Shown one piece after another: positions 22,915-32,347 of a stretch of DNA of 64,000 nt. The position numbers and the translations under genes are program-made. The notes under the pieces were generated by a model. The model made no database searches. It was given only the letters and a program-made list of their open reading frames with translations, and was not told the origin of the DNA. Position 1 is the stretch's first letter, and every line of letters starts with the position of its first letter. This DNA comes from Platanthera guangdongensis (taxonomy: Eukaryota; Streptophyta; Magnoliopsida; Asparagales; Orchidaceae), in assembly GCA_039583875.1 (NCBI GenBank), contig CM077162.1, positions 110,889,808 through 110,953,807 of the forward strand. Direction: 5' to 3'.

Positions 22915-23575
22915 CTGGATACGGGCGTGACCGAGAGGTCACGGGCGTGACAACCAGGCGTGAACTCGGCGCGTGTTCCAGGCTCAGTGCGTCGTCATTT
23001 AAAAATACATGCCCCAAGGTCACGGGTGTGACCATACTAACACGGGCGTGACGTCTAGCCGTGACATCCCAGCGTGCCAAATTAAAGCTACAGTTTCAAG
23101 ATCATCGAACGAAGACACCACGCCCTTGGTCACGGGCTTGGCCTTAGGCGCGACACCAATGGAATCAGATCGTCGAACGAAGATCGTCGAACGAAGAACG
23201 TCGAACAGCCAATTACACGGTCGTGACCCATCAGTCACGGGTGTGGCTAGGGCGTGACGAGTGCATTTCCAGCCATAAATCCAGCCATTTCTGTTGTTGC
23301 CGCCAGATAGCCGTTTCAGCCTGACACGCCCATGGTCACGGCCGTGACCATGGGGTGTGACCCCTCCATCAACAGCCATTTACTCCCGGCGTTTTCAGCT
23401 TCCTGTGATTTTCTAGAAACAGAAGTGACATGCCCTAGGTCACGGGCGTGACCTAGGGGCGTCACCCGCCATTTAATAGATTTTGGCGGTTTCTCCTCAA
23501 ACGTTCCCGAGCTTTCAAGATGGCGGTGTCGAGCCTGACACGCCCTAGGTCACGGGCGTGACCTAGGGCGTGACC
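22915..23575. repeat. CACG/CGTG array in Athila U3
   Basis: Repeated GGTCACGGGCGTGACC (7-base arms, 2-base centre) and variants, with a CGTCGAACGAAG block near 23170-23205. The array ends 16 nt before TATAAAT at 23592. Confidence 0.87.
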
Positions 23576-23591
23576 TTGCAGAAAGTTTTCC

Positions 23592-23598
23592 TATAAAT
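23592..23598 (+). promoter_or_regulatory. TATA box of Athila LTR
   Basis: TATAAAT directly downstream of the array, about 880 nt into the LTR. Confidence 0.6.
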
Positions 23599-23864
23599 TC
23601 CAAGCAATTCGAGAAGCTGGGGGAGGAGATTTTTGGGAGCTTAGTTCTGTTTTGTTTATTGTTTTTCTTGCATTTTAATTTCATAGTGTAGCCTTTACTT
23701 TCAAGTGTATTTTTAGTCATGTCTTTCCCTACCTTAACTTGTATTTTCCTAATGATGATGAGTAGCTAATTTTCATTTAGCGCTTGGTCATGATGTGTAA
23801 CGCCCCGAAACTCAAAGGAGCGAAGGGGGACGTTTTGGGCCAGTTTGGGTTCTGGCTGCAGGCA

Positions 23865-24390
23865 CACGGCCTGGGACACGGGCGTGTCCCAGGGCGTGTC
23901 AAGCGTGTGCCGACACTTAGCCGCGGAGTCGTCGAGATATACTCGACGATTCGTCGAGAATGGGCACACGGCCTGCGACACGGGCGTGTCGTAGGGCGTG
24001 TCGACCCGTGTCGACGATCGTCCCGCGGAGTCGTCGAGATTCACTCGACGATCGTCGAGACATGGCACACGGCCTAGGACACGGGCGTGTCCAAGGCCGT
24101 GTCATCAAGTCGTCGATCTTCACGCGACGAAATGTCGAGACCATATACACGGCCTGGGGTCCAGGCGTGTCAAAGTGACACGGGCAAGGACACGGGCGTG
24201 TCCTAGAACCCGTGCAGTGCTCGGGTTGAAAATGGGGAAAACTCATGGGGTACACGGCCGTGTGAGGTGGAACACGGGCGTGTCAGCTCGAACACGGGCG
24301 TGTTCGATACCCGTGTGAGGTTCCAGGAGATTCGATTTTGACGGCGAATGCGGCACACGGCCCTGGACACGGGCATGTGCCAGGCCGTGT
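23865..24390. repeat. Mixed CACG/CGTG and CGTCGA array in Tekay 1 U3
   Basis: Units of GACACGGGCGTGTC alternate with GTCGTCGAGAT-CTCGACGA pairs. Both motif classes seen in the Athila and SIRE elements occur here in one array. ORFs across it read as Arg/Thr-rich repeats and are not genes. Confidence 0.87.
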
Positions 24391-24677
24391 TCGGCCCAGA
24401 TTGGGCATTTCAGTCCCGAATCGAAGCCGTTCGTTTCCTTGTTTTGAAATCCAACGGCTGGGGGATGTTCCTGAAGGGATATACCCGGGTTTTGACTGAG
24501 AAAACCCTTACTTTTCTTCACTTATCATCTCTCTAAGTCCTTAGAGAAAGAGGATAGCCAAGAGTGGAAGAGGAGCTAGATCCGCCATTGTAGGAGCTTC
24601 GGAGCTCCGAATCGCAAGCCGACTCCGGATCCACGGAGGCAACGCAAGTGCGGTGATTTCCATCCGATTACTTTTCA

Positions 24678-24701
24678 ATGGTGCCAAAGAGGAACTCAAG
24701 G
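24678..24701 (+). CDS. Putative gag exon 1 in the Tekay 1 5' LTR
   Basis: ATG plus seven codons (MVPKRNSR) ends at a GTAACG donor at 24702. Joined to the acceptor before 32992 it would read in frame into the conserved gag start VTRSGVGPSE. The 3' LTR copy (38535) reads MAPKRNSR and the family 2 LTR (58436) MAPKRSSR. Between families the Ala, Pro and first Arg codons differ only at synonymous positions, a sign of coding constraint. Here the second codon is GTG, probably a C-to-T change. The inference rests on comparison and is not shown by a transcript. Confidence 0.6.
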
Positions 24702-25957
24702 GTAACGATCCTCATCTTGAGCATGAATAGCTCTCTTTCTTAGCATAGGAAGCCCACTCTCGCGAGTTTGCGGAGAGTTGGAGGCGTTCCTTCGGGTAGA
24801 TATGTAAAGTCCTCGTTGTTTAGAGTCCGTATGCGAGAACGGACGTAGGCATGATGTGTGAAGCCTACCCGGACATGTTGGTCTGGATCGGTGATGTTGC
24901 ATTACATAAGGCCGGAGGAGACTCCGTGCTATGGTTTTTTTTCGGGTTTTCTACGCGGTAGATTGTAGCAGGGAGCCTTGGGGACTAACCCAAAGGTGCA
25001 CCCGGAAAACTGGGCGGATACGAGATCTTGCCGACTTGGTGGCCTGAGAGCCAACTTGAACATAACGGGGTTATGTGACTTGCGATAGAATGGGACTCGG
25101 TGGAAGTTTGACCCGCGCAAATGGCTTAAATTGTCGTTGCGATGTGAGCACGGGTTAGATGGAACCGTACCCGCTTTATGTCGTTCGGTTAAAGAGACCT
25201 AAAGTTAGGTGGCACTTGTCGTGGCTTAAATTGTCATGACCCAGGCCAGGAAGACAAATTGCTCATAGTTTTGGCCGTCTAAGTGGCGGTGGTGAGTCCG
25301 GAATGTTAATGGCTTTAATTGACATGACATCGACCGGTTCACCGAGAATGTGCCCTGAGTGCACGGGGCGTGTGGCCGTGCGAGCCAACGTCTGTGATGA
25401 AATGGCTATGGATTTATACATTGCTCGCTTATGCTAATGAAATGCAGGGAAGGAGCATCGCCGCCCCGAGTTGGGGGCGGGATCGTTATAATTTGGTCAG
25501 CATTGCTGACCGTTGCCTTGTTTCGCCACCGTGCGGTGGTTTGTTGCTTGCAGGTGCAGCTGGACCAAGCGGTCAATAGCGGGCTAAAGCCCTTTTTGCG
25601 AAGCTGGCCCTCGAAGGCCCAAGTAGAAGTGTTTACTGCTTTATTCATGTATGACCGGCCTGCGTGCCGTGGTTTGTAAATCATGTAATATTCAAGTGAA
25701 ACATTTTGTAAGGCCTTAAGGCTTGTTTTGAGTATTTTGTAATAACATTCCTGTTTGGTATTAGTGGACATTCGTGCTTTAATGCTGGGTTCTTGTTTAC
25801 AACTTTTATAAACTGCTTCCGCTAGAATGCTTTGTGTAGGACGTTGAGATTTGTTGGATGGTTTCCATAAGTAACCACCCGGTCTGTCTGTGGTATATGG
25901 CGTCGGGCCCCGGCCGGACCTACTGCTATATACTATGCGACGGATAGGGGTGTTACA

Positions 25958-26370
25958 TGATGAAGCTTGAAATAAAATAAACCTTTCTTTTCTATCAAAT
26001 GTCTTGTTCTTAATTATGCTCGCTACGATTTATCTTTGATTTATATTTTGTCGATTATTTCGCGGATATGTTTTTCGATCTAAGATCTGTATCCTAAATG
26101 ACCGAGAGGTTGCGGATACGAGTAGATCACTCAAGGATAAAAGGAGTTGCATGCACTCCTCGAGAGAGGACGACATAAATCCACCGGATTGGAGTCAAAT
26201 CCAATAGAGTGGTTCACCGCCTAAAGCAAGCTTAGGGGTTTCGATTGGCCGAGTGGTCTTAATCGATCAACCTAAGGTTGGTCAAAAGCATGAGCTCGAG
26301 AGAGACGCTTTTGTACTTAGGAACTTCCATGGTCGAGTGAGTAGTTTAAGAGCTCGCATTACTTTATTTC
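25958..26370 (+). repeat. Duplicated flank, copy 1, first part (Athila LTR sequence)
   Basis: Begins with the TGATG duplication and matches 39847-40259 with scattered substitutions, several of them CG to TG or CA. It continues after the copia at 31864. No gene. Confidence 0.85.
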
Positions 26371-26751
26371 TGTTGAAGTATTAGACCGGGCGGCTTAGCG
26401 GTCTGATCCATCGGTTTGTAGACCGAGCGGCTTAGCGGTCTGATCCAGCGGTTTGTAGACCGGGCGGTCTGGCGGTCTCACTCTACGGCTTGTTCTATCC
26501 TGCTGGAGTTGCCGAGCGGTTATCCCATCTGTCTAACCGCGCGGCCTGATCGGTCTCCATTATTCTAGCCGCTCTGCCTGTAAATGTTTAGTCCCACATT
26601 GTTTGTATACTCTCTTTCTTATCTCCTCCATTCTATATAAGGGAGGCCATACCTTTGTAAATGATATCTTTTTTGGATAATAAAATTTCAATTATTCAAA
26701 AGTTTATTCTCTTGTTCTAGTCTTTTCGCTTCTTGTCTCTACTTTCTAACA
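26371..26751 (+). repeat. Young copia 5' LTR
   Basis: TGTTGAAG to TCTAACA. U3 carries tandem ~45-nt units around AGACCG-GGCGGCTTAG-CGGTCT (26385-26500 and related blocks to about 26560). TATATAA is at 26634-26640. Confidence 0.93.
26634..26640 (+). promoter_or_regulatory. TATA box of young copia LTR
   Basis: TATATAA, with an A-rich polyadenylation-like AATAAAA at about 26679 downstream, gives a normal compact LTR. Confidence 0.65.
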
Positions 26752-26763
26752 TGGTATCAGAGC
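26752..26763 (+). promoter_or_regulatory. Primer binding site (initiator Met-tRNA)
   Basis: TGGTATCAGAGC directly follows the LTR. Confidence 0.95.
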
Positions 26764-27433
26764 ACACGGTCATTTCCTCCTGATTCTGTGCGCCCTCTGT
26801 TGTTCGCGGCTTCTTTTCGGCATTCTGCGACTTGATTCGCGGCTTGCCCTCTCTTCTATCCGCGCGGCTTGTTTCTATCCGCGCGGCTTGTTTCTTGTCC
26901 GCAGACCTGTTCGCGCGGCTTTCTCCTTCTTGGTTCTCCTCTCCTTCTTCTCTTTGTCGCGCCGACCTGTTTAGTTGTCGCCGCGCCTCTTGTTCTTTCT
27001 TGCCTCTCCGACTTCCTAGTCGCTGCGGTCTGTCCCTGTCCGCGTGTGTGTTGTCTCTCTCCACGCGGTTTGCTGCTGTGATCTGCCTGACCGTGCGGGT
27101 TGTTCCTTTCTCACCCGCATCTTGGTCGCGGTCGCCAGCTCTTCTCCTCTCTTCTGTTCGCTCGGGCTTCTCAGTTCGTGCGACTTCTTCCCCGCAGTGC
27201 CTTTGCCCGCCTTCTTGCCGCTGCTGTGATCTGCCTGACCGTGCGGGTTGTCTCTTTCTTACCCGCATCTTGGTCGCGGTCACCTGCTCTTCTCCTCTCT
27301 TCTGTTCGCTCGGCCTTTTCAGACCGCGCGACCTCTTCCCCGCAGTGCCTCTTTCTAGCCGCTCCTGTTCGCGCGGCTTCCTCTGTTTTTCTAACCGCCC
27401 CTGTTCGTGCGGCTTCTTCTGCTTCCGGGTTCT
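26764..27433 (+). other. Long pyrimidine- and CG-rich leader of the young copia
   Basis: About 670 nt before the gag ATG. It contains a tandem duplication of about 140 nt (27073-27213 and 27222-27358, each starting CTGTGATCTGCCTGACCGTG) and many GCGCGGCTT repeats. A 201-codon plus-strand ORF and part of a 505-codon minus-strand ORF cross it. Both lack any recognisable domain and are treated as composition artefacts. Confidence 0.7.
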
Positions 27434-30400
27434 ATGACTACCTCCGGTCTCACCACTACTCCTGCAGCTCCTTCTCCTCCTCCTCCTTCGGGTAACCTTG
27501 GCACCCTTTCCAAGCTTGTGGGCTCCAACTATCCCGATTGGAGCGTTTCTTTCACCTTTCTCCTTCGTTCTCAACGCAAGCGTCATCACCTCACCGATGA
27601 CCCTCCTCCTCGCACCTCTCCTGAGTTTGATGACTGGGATGCGAGTGATGCTCTTGTTCGCACCTGGCTGGCCAACAGCCTTTCTGATGAGTGCCTTCCC
27701 GTCATTCGCCATGATGAGACGGTCAAGGCCGCATGGCTTCACCTCGCTGCTCTCTATTCTAAGGGGGGCCAGACGTCCCGCATTTATACTCTCTATGCGG
27801 ACCTCTTCGCCCGCCCTTCCATGTCCCCCGCTGCGGCTTATCAGCAGGTCCAGGCTCTTGGGGCTGAAATCCTCCAGAATCGCCCCTTCTCTGCGGACTT
27901 GGCCGACCAGCACAAACACTTCCAGGAACTCCTGGTTGTTTGTTACCTTCTTCGTCTTCCGGACTCTTATGATATGATCCGCCAGCAGATCTTGGGTGAG
28001 GCGGAATCTCCTACTTTGGATGCCACTGCGGCCCGCATTGCCGCCGTTACTTCTCTCCTCCAGCGGCCTCTGCTGGCCTCCCCCCCTTCGCAGGACTCCT
28101 TTGCACACCAGGCTCAGCGGGGGGGCCCGAGTGGCCGTGGCTCCTCCGGCGGACGGGGTTCCTCCCGGTTCTTCTGCTCTCACTGTGGTCGTACTGGCCA
28201 TACTGTTGATCGCTGCTGGCAGAAACATCCTCATCTTCGCCCTTCCGGTGATGCTCCTTCGGCCTCCGCCTCTTCTAGGCCGTCTGCCTCTGTGGCCACG
28301 ATGTCAGGTAGTGCCCACGTCGTTACCCAAGGTAAATGGCTGATTGACTCCGGTGCCACCAATCATATGACGGGCAACCCTCATTGCTTCTCCCGTCTGG
28401 AGACCCATGACCGCTTACCCCCAGTTCGTGTGGCGGATGGTTCCCCGTCTCCGGTTCATGGGACGGGCATGGTTCAACTCACTCCATCGCTTTGCTTGGA
28501 GGATACCCTCTATGTCCCGAAGTTCCCGTGCAATTTGTTATCAGTTACCACTTTATGCCGGCAACTTCAGTGCTCCGTTTTATTCACTCCCACTACTTGT
28601 TCTTTTCAGGACCCGAGGACCCAGCGGACGATTGCTACTGGGACTGAGAGCGGCGGCCTCTACTTCCTCGACGATGTTTCTGCTCTTTCTGCCTACTCCT
28701 CCTCTGCTGATCTCCTTCAGTGGCATCTTCGTCTTGGACATCCTCCTCCCCGGCTTATTCGTCAGCTTCTGCCCCACTTACCTCCCACCAGTTCTCCGCT
28801 CAACTGTGATGCGTGTCAGCTTGGCAAACATCATCGCTCCTCCTTCCCACCGAAGCAAGGCCGTGGCTCCTCTCGCATTTTTGATATTGTTCATTCTGAT
28901 GTATGGGGTCCTGCTCCTACCCTCACTGTTGGTCGGGGCAGTTCCTATTTTGTAACTTTTATCGATGATTTTACTCGCTGTACCTGGGTGTATCTCTTAA
29001 AGGATCGCTCTGAACTATTCTCTGTTTGGCAATCTTTTTACTTTATGATTAAGACTCAGTTTGCTATTTCGATTAAAGTCTTACGTTCTGATAATGCCAA
29101 GGAATATCTGTCTCATGAGTTCTCCGCGTTCTTTCACCAACACGGCCTCATTCATCAAACGACTTGTGTTTACACCTCCCAACAGAATGGGGTGGCGGAG
29201 CGTAAAAACCGTCACCTGCTTGATGTTGCGCGTACTCTCATGACGCAGATGCACGTCCCTCGCTCCTATTGGGGCTACGCTGTGCTCCTCGCTTGCTATC
29301 TCATCAATCGCATTCCCTCCACGGTCCTCCACGGCCGGACTCCCTTCTCCCTTCTCTACCCCCACCAGGAACCTTTTCCTCTTCCTCTCCGTGTCTTTGG
29401 CTGTACGGCCTTTGTTCACGCTCCCTCCGCTACCCGCGACAAGCTTTCCCCCCGTTCCACTAAGTGTGTCTTTTTGGGGTACTCTACCACTCAAAAAGGC
29501 TATTGCTGCTTTGACCCCCTTCTTCGCAAGCAGTTTGTCTCCGCAGACGTGACCTTTTTTGAAAATGCTTCATATTTCTCTCCTTCCTCTTCTCTTCCTT
29601 CTCTTCCTTCTGATATCTCCGTTCATTCCACACCTCTCCCCGTTTTCCCACCTTCGTCTCCTCCTCCACCCACTCCTTCCCAGTCCGTCTCCCCACCTAC
29701 CCCTCCTCCCTCCTCTCCGCTGCCGTCTCTCTCTAGTCCCGGGCCAGCCTTCTCCGCCACGGACGCTCCGGTCGCTGACGCTCCCGTCGCCGCCGCTCCC
29801 GATGATCTGAATGTTCCCATTGCCCTTCGCAAAGGGGTGCGGGCGTGTACTCAACACCCGCTCACGGCTGTTGTTTCTTATGATCAGCTTTCTCCTTCTC
29901 GCAGGTGTTTTGCCTTGGCTATCTCTGCCACTTCTACTCCCCGTACCTACCAGGAGGCTCTCTCTCTCCCTCATTGGAAGTCTGCCATGGATGAGGAGAT
30001 GGCTACTCTTACTGAACGGGGTACCTGGACCCTGGTTCCTCCTCCCGTGGGCACTGATGTGGTTGGCTGTCGCTGGGTCTTTGTTGAGAAGTTTCGCCCC
30101 GACGGCACTGTGGATCGCTACAAAGCCCGGCTGGTGGCCAAGGGCTTTACTCAGACTTATGGCGTTGATTACTTCGATACCTTCTCTCCAGTTGCTCGCC
30201 TCAGCACCATCCGGGTTCTCTTTTCTGTGGCTGTTAACCGGGCTTGGGCTATTTCTCAGCTGGATGTGAAGAATGCCTTTCTTTATGGCGATCTTCAGGA
30301 GGACGTCTATATGGAGCAACCTCCTGGGTATGTTGCTCAGGGGGAGACACGTGTCTGTCATTTGAAGAAGGCCATTTATGGCCTCAAGCAGAGCCCTAGG

Positions 30401-30634
30401 GCATGGTTCGAAAAGTTTAGTGGTATTGTGGCAACCATCGGTTTTCAAAGGAGTTCGGCCGATCACTCCTTATTCATTCGCAAAACGGCCTCGGGACTGG
30501 TGGTTTTGGCCGTATATGTGGATGATATTCTCCTTACTGGTGATGACCGAGATGGGGTGGACTTAACGAAGAAGCACCTCCGTCAGCACTTGGTCACGAA
30601 GGATATGGGCCCCCCAAAATACTTTTGGGGATAG
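27434..30634 (+). CDS. Copia Gag-Pol polyprotein (gag, protease, integrase, RT)
   Basis: I chose the ATG at 27434 (MTTSGLTTTP); an ATG nine codons upstream is also in frame. About 1066 residues. Gag has a zinc knuckle CSHCGRTGHTVDRC near residue 248. The protease has DSGATNHMTG at about 305. Integrase has its HHCC region (HLRLGHP, CDACQLGK) at about 433-470, catalytic Asp in HSDVWGP (489) and RSDNAKEY (553), and GVAERKN near 588. The RT has QLDVKNAFLYGDL and an intact YVDD at about 1028. All key residues I could check are present. The ORF ends early through a one-base frameshift after DMGPPKYF. The remainder is in the overlapping frame that follows. Confidence 0.93.
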   Translation: MTTSGLTTTPAAPSPPPPSGNLGTLSKLVGSNYPDWSVSFTFLLRSQRKRHHLTDDPPPRTSPEFDDWDASDALVRTWLANSLSDECLPVIRHDETVKAAWLHLAALYSKGGQTSRIYTLYADLFARPSMSPAAAYQQVQALGAEILQNRPFSADLADQHKHFQELLVVCYLLRLPDSYDMIRQQILGEAESPTLDATAARIAAVTSLLQRPLLASPPSQDSFAHQAQRGGPSGRGSSGGRGSSRFFCSHCGRTGHTVDRCWQKHPHLRPSGDAPSASASSRPSASVATMSGSAHVVTQGKWLIDSGATNHMTGNPHCFSRLETHDRLPPVRVADGSPSPVHGTGMVQLTPSLCLEDTLYVPKFPCNLLSVTTLCRQLQCSVLFTPTTCSFQDPRTQRTIATGTESGGLYFLDDVSALSAYSSSADLLQWHLRLGHPPPRLIRQLLPHLPPTSSPLNCDACQLGKHHRSSFPPKQGRGSSRIFDIVHSDVWGPAPTLTVGRGSSYFVTFIDDFTRCTWVYLLKDRSELFSVWQSFYFMIKTQFAISIKVLRSDNAKEYLSHEFSAFFHQHGLIHQTTCVYTSQQNGVAERKNRHLLDVARTLMTQMHVPRSYWGYAVLLACYLINRIPSTVLHGRTPFSLLYPHQEPFPLPLRVFGCTAFVHAPSATRDKLSPRSTKCVFLGYSTTQKGYCCFDPLLRKQFVSADVTFFENASYFSPSSSLPSLPSDISVHSTPLPVFPPSSPPPPTPSQSVSPPTPPPSSPLPSLSSPGPAFSATDAPVADAPVAAAPDDLNVPIALRKGVRACTQHPLTAVVSYDQLSPSRRCFALAISATSTPRTYQEALSLPHWKSAMDEEMATLTERGTWTLVPPPVGTDVVGCRWVFVEKFRPDGTVDRYKARLVAKGFTQTYGVDYFDTFSPVARLSTIRVLFSVAVNRAWAISQLDVKNAFLYGDLQEDVYMEQPPGYVAQGETRVCHLKKAIYGLKQSPRAWFEKFSGIVATIGFQRSSADHSLFIRKTASGLVVLAVYVDDILLTGDDRDGVDLTKKHLRQHLVTKDMGPPKYFWG

Positions 30635-31470
30635 AAATCTCGCGGAAACCTGACTCCTTGGTCCTCTCTCAACGGAAGTATGCCCTTGATCTTCTTCGAG
30701 AAGCAGGCTTGACAGGTGCCAAACCAGCTCATCTTCCCATGGCTGTTGGAGAAGACAAAACGTGGACGGATGAATCGCCTCCTCTATCTGATGTCACACG
30801 GTACAGACGTTTGGTAGGCAAACTCATCTATCTCACAGTGACTAGACCCGACATCGCCTACGCTGTAGGAAAGGTCAGTCAGTTTATGCAAGCTCCTAGG
30901 GAGTGTCATCTTCAGTCCGCCCTGAAGATTTTAGAGTATATCAAAGCAGCACCGGGCAGAGGGTTACTCTTCCAGAAGAATGGTCATCTGAGAGTTGAGG
31001 CCTACTCAGACTCAAGTTATGCGGATGACAAAGGCGATCGTAAATCCACGTCAGGTTTCTGTACCTTTGTTGGAGGTAATCTTGTGAGTTGGAAAAGCAA
31101 GAAACAGTCTGTTGTTTCCAGATCCAGTGCCGAAGCAGAATACCGGAGTATGGCGTCAACTACGTGTGAGTTAAAGTGGTTGCGGGCTCTCATGCTTGAC
31201 CTGGGCGAGGTATATGATTGTCCTCTCCCTATGTTCTGTGACAACAAGGCCGCTATACACATATCCAGAAATCCGGTCTTCCATGAGAGAACGAAGCATA
31301 TAGAGGTTGACTGTCACTTCATTCGGGAGGAGATTTTGAAGAAACAGATTTGTACTCCTTTTGTCACCTCTGACAAGGAGTTGGCAGATATCTTCACCAA
31401 GCCGATTTCTACTTCCTTCTTCCGCATTTGTGACAAGCTGGGCATGATTGATATCTATGCTCCAGCTTGA
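30625..31470 (+). CDS. Copia RT end and RNase H, out-of-frame continuation
   Basis: It overlaps the end of the gag-pol frame by 10 nt and continues it (GIEISRKPDSL). It has TRPDIAYAVGKVSQFM, the RNase H motifs AYSDSSYADDKGDRKSTSG, SSAEAEYRSM and MFCDNKAAIHIS, and the DIFTKPI tail. It is probably the same gene displaced by a one-base deletion in a T/G run at about 30620-30627. A sequencing error in that homopolymer is also possible. Confidence 0.92.
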   Translation: MGIEISRKPDSLVLSQRKYALDLLREAGLTGAKPAHLPMAVGEDKTWTDESPPLSDVTRYRRLVGKLIYLTVTRPDIAYAVGKVSQFMQAPRECHLQSALKILEYIKAAPGRGLLFQKNGHLRVEAYSDSSYADDKGDRKSTSGFCTFVGGNLVSWKSKKQSVVSRSSAEAEYRSMASTTCELKWLRALMLDLGEVYDCPLPMFCDNKAAIHISRNPVFHERTKHIEVDCHFIREEILKKQICTPFVTSDKELADIFTKPISTSFFRICDKLGMIDIYAPA

Positions 31471-31477
31471 GGGGGAG
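31471..31477 (+). promoter_or_regulatory. Polypurine tract of young copia
   Basis: GGGGGAG, immediately before the 3' LTR at 31478 and right after the RNase H stop codon. Confidence 0.85.
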
Positions 31478-31858
31478 TGTTGAAGTATTAGACCGGGCGG
31501 CTTAGCGGTCTGATCCATCGGTTTGTAGACCGAGCGGCTTAGCGGTCTGATCCAGCGGTTTGTAGACCGGGCGGTCTGGCGGTCTCACTCTACGGCTTGT
31601 TCTATCCTGCTGGAGTTGCCGAGCGGTTATCCCATCTGTCTAACCGCGCGGCCTGATCGGTCTCCATTATTCTAGCCGCTCTGCCTGTAAATGTTTAGTC
31701 CCACATTGTTTGTATACTCTCTTTCTTATCTCCTCCATTCTATATAAGGGAGGCCATACCTTTGTAAATGATATCTTTTTTGGATAATAAAATTTCAATT
31801 ATTCAAAAGTTTATTCTCTTGTTCTAGTCTTTTCGCTTCTTGTCTCTACTTTCTAACA
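31478..31858 (+). repeat. Young copia 3' LTR
   Basis: Same length as the 5' LTR, and I saw no difference between them. It is followed by the ATTTC target duplication. Confidence 0.94.
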
Positions 31859-31863
31859 ATTTC

Positions 31864-32347
31864 AAAAAGGTTTATTTTAGTACAAGTGGATTCTAGATCA
31901 AGTGCTAGCTTCCCCAAAATCGAACTTCTCTTTCTTAGTGTTTCATTTCATTTTCTATTTTAAACAAAAACCAACTTTCCGTCTGATAAGATAATAGCTC
32001 TTTCTTGTGAGTACAAGTATTCGACAAGCCCCGAGTCGATATACAACACTTGATCCTATACTCCGAACGATAGGTATACTTGCCTCATCGATTGAAAACA
32101 CGCGCTAGCGTGGAAAAAATAATCATCATGCACCTTGTGGGATTGGATGGCCAAACCACCTCAATAGAGGCTGAAATTTGGGCCACTAGTTTGACATGAC
32201 TTTTTACACCCTCGTATGGGTTATGGGGTGGTTTGGGGTAGGATTGCCCTTGGACCCAAGTTCAAACCCTAAGTTTGGACTTTGGGGGTTTGAGAAGTTC
32301 ATGGGATCAAATGCCCTTGTATGGACTTGAAATTTGGTATAGAGGAC
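31864..32347 (+). repeat. Duplicated flank, copy 1, second part
   Basis: The rest of the Athila LTR (probable end ATCATCA near 32128) and about 210 nt of the sequence the Athila element landed in. It matches 40260-40743. No gene. Confidence 0.8.

Larger units (their letters stand above)
22710..23795 (+). repeat. Athila 3' LTR, first part
   Basis: Starts TGATAACTC. It is cut by a Tekay LTR at 23796 with target duplication TGATG (23791-23795 and 25958-25962). The rest of the LTR follows at 25963-26370 and 31864 to about 32128, and again in the duplicated flank 39852 to about 40524. An uninterrupted LTR would be about 1.76 kb. The 5' LTR lies outside the window. Confidence 0.82.
23796..25957 (+). 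repeat. Tekay family 1 LTR (5' side)
   Basis: Starts TGTAACGCCCCG and ends GGTGTTACA; 2162 nt, flanked by TGATG on both sides. It matches 37653-39846 with scattered substitutions and lacks one ~28-nt block present there near 39082. It contains an inverted-repeat array (about 23865-24390), a possible TATA (GATATACC, about 24478) and a short gag exon (24678-24701). It is not followed by a primer site but by Athila LTR sequence, so by itself it looks like a solo LTR. Confidence 0.88.
26371..31858 (+). mobile_element. Young Ty1-copia retrotransposon
   Basis: Two 381-nt LTRs (26371-26751 and 31478-31858) look identical on reading. They are flanked by ATTTC (26366-26370 and 31859-31863). The interior holds a perfect primer site, a long GC-rich leader, one large gag-pol ORF and a polypurine tract. 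The element is 5488 nt. One single-base frameshift near 30620 separates RT from RNase H. It is the youngest insertion in the window by LTR identity. The lineage within copia is not assigned. Its GC-rich, C-ending codon use differs from the AT-rich SIRE-type element. Confidence 0.94.

Noticed and set aside
23784..24521. Several Arg/Thr-rich ORFs across the Tekay LTR array (repeated at 37692-38378 and 57661-57960)
   Set aside because: All frames on both strands stay open because the palindromic repeats lack stop codons; the same ORFs recur only because the LTR recurs.
26832..27437. 201-codon plus-strand ORF in the copia leader
   Set aside because: Cys/Ser/Leu-rich translation of a tandemly duplicated pyrimidine-rich leader; no domain, and it overlaps the gag start in another frame.
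26717..28234. 505-codon minus-strand ORF opposite the young copia leader and gag
   Set aside because: It mirrors a GC-rich coding frame on the plus strand, is Arg/Glu/Gly-rich low complexity, has no recognisable domain and crosses the LTR/primer-site border.
29570..30466. 298-codon minus-strand ORF
   Set aside because: Antisense shadow of the copia integrase-RT linker and RT frame, with no domain.
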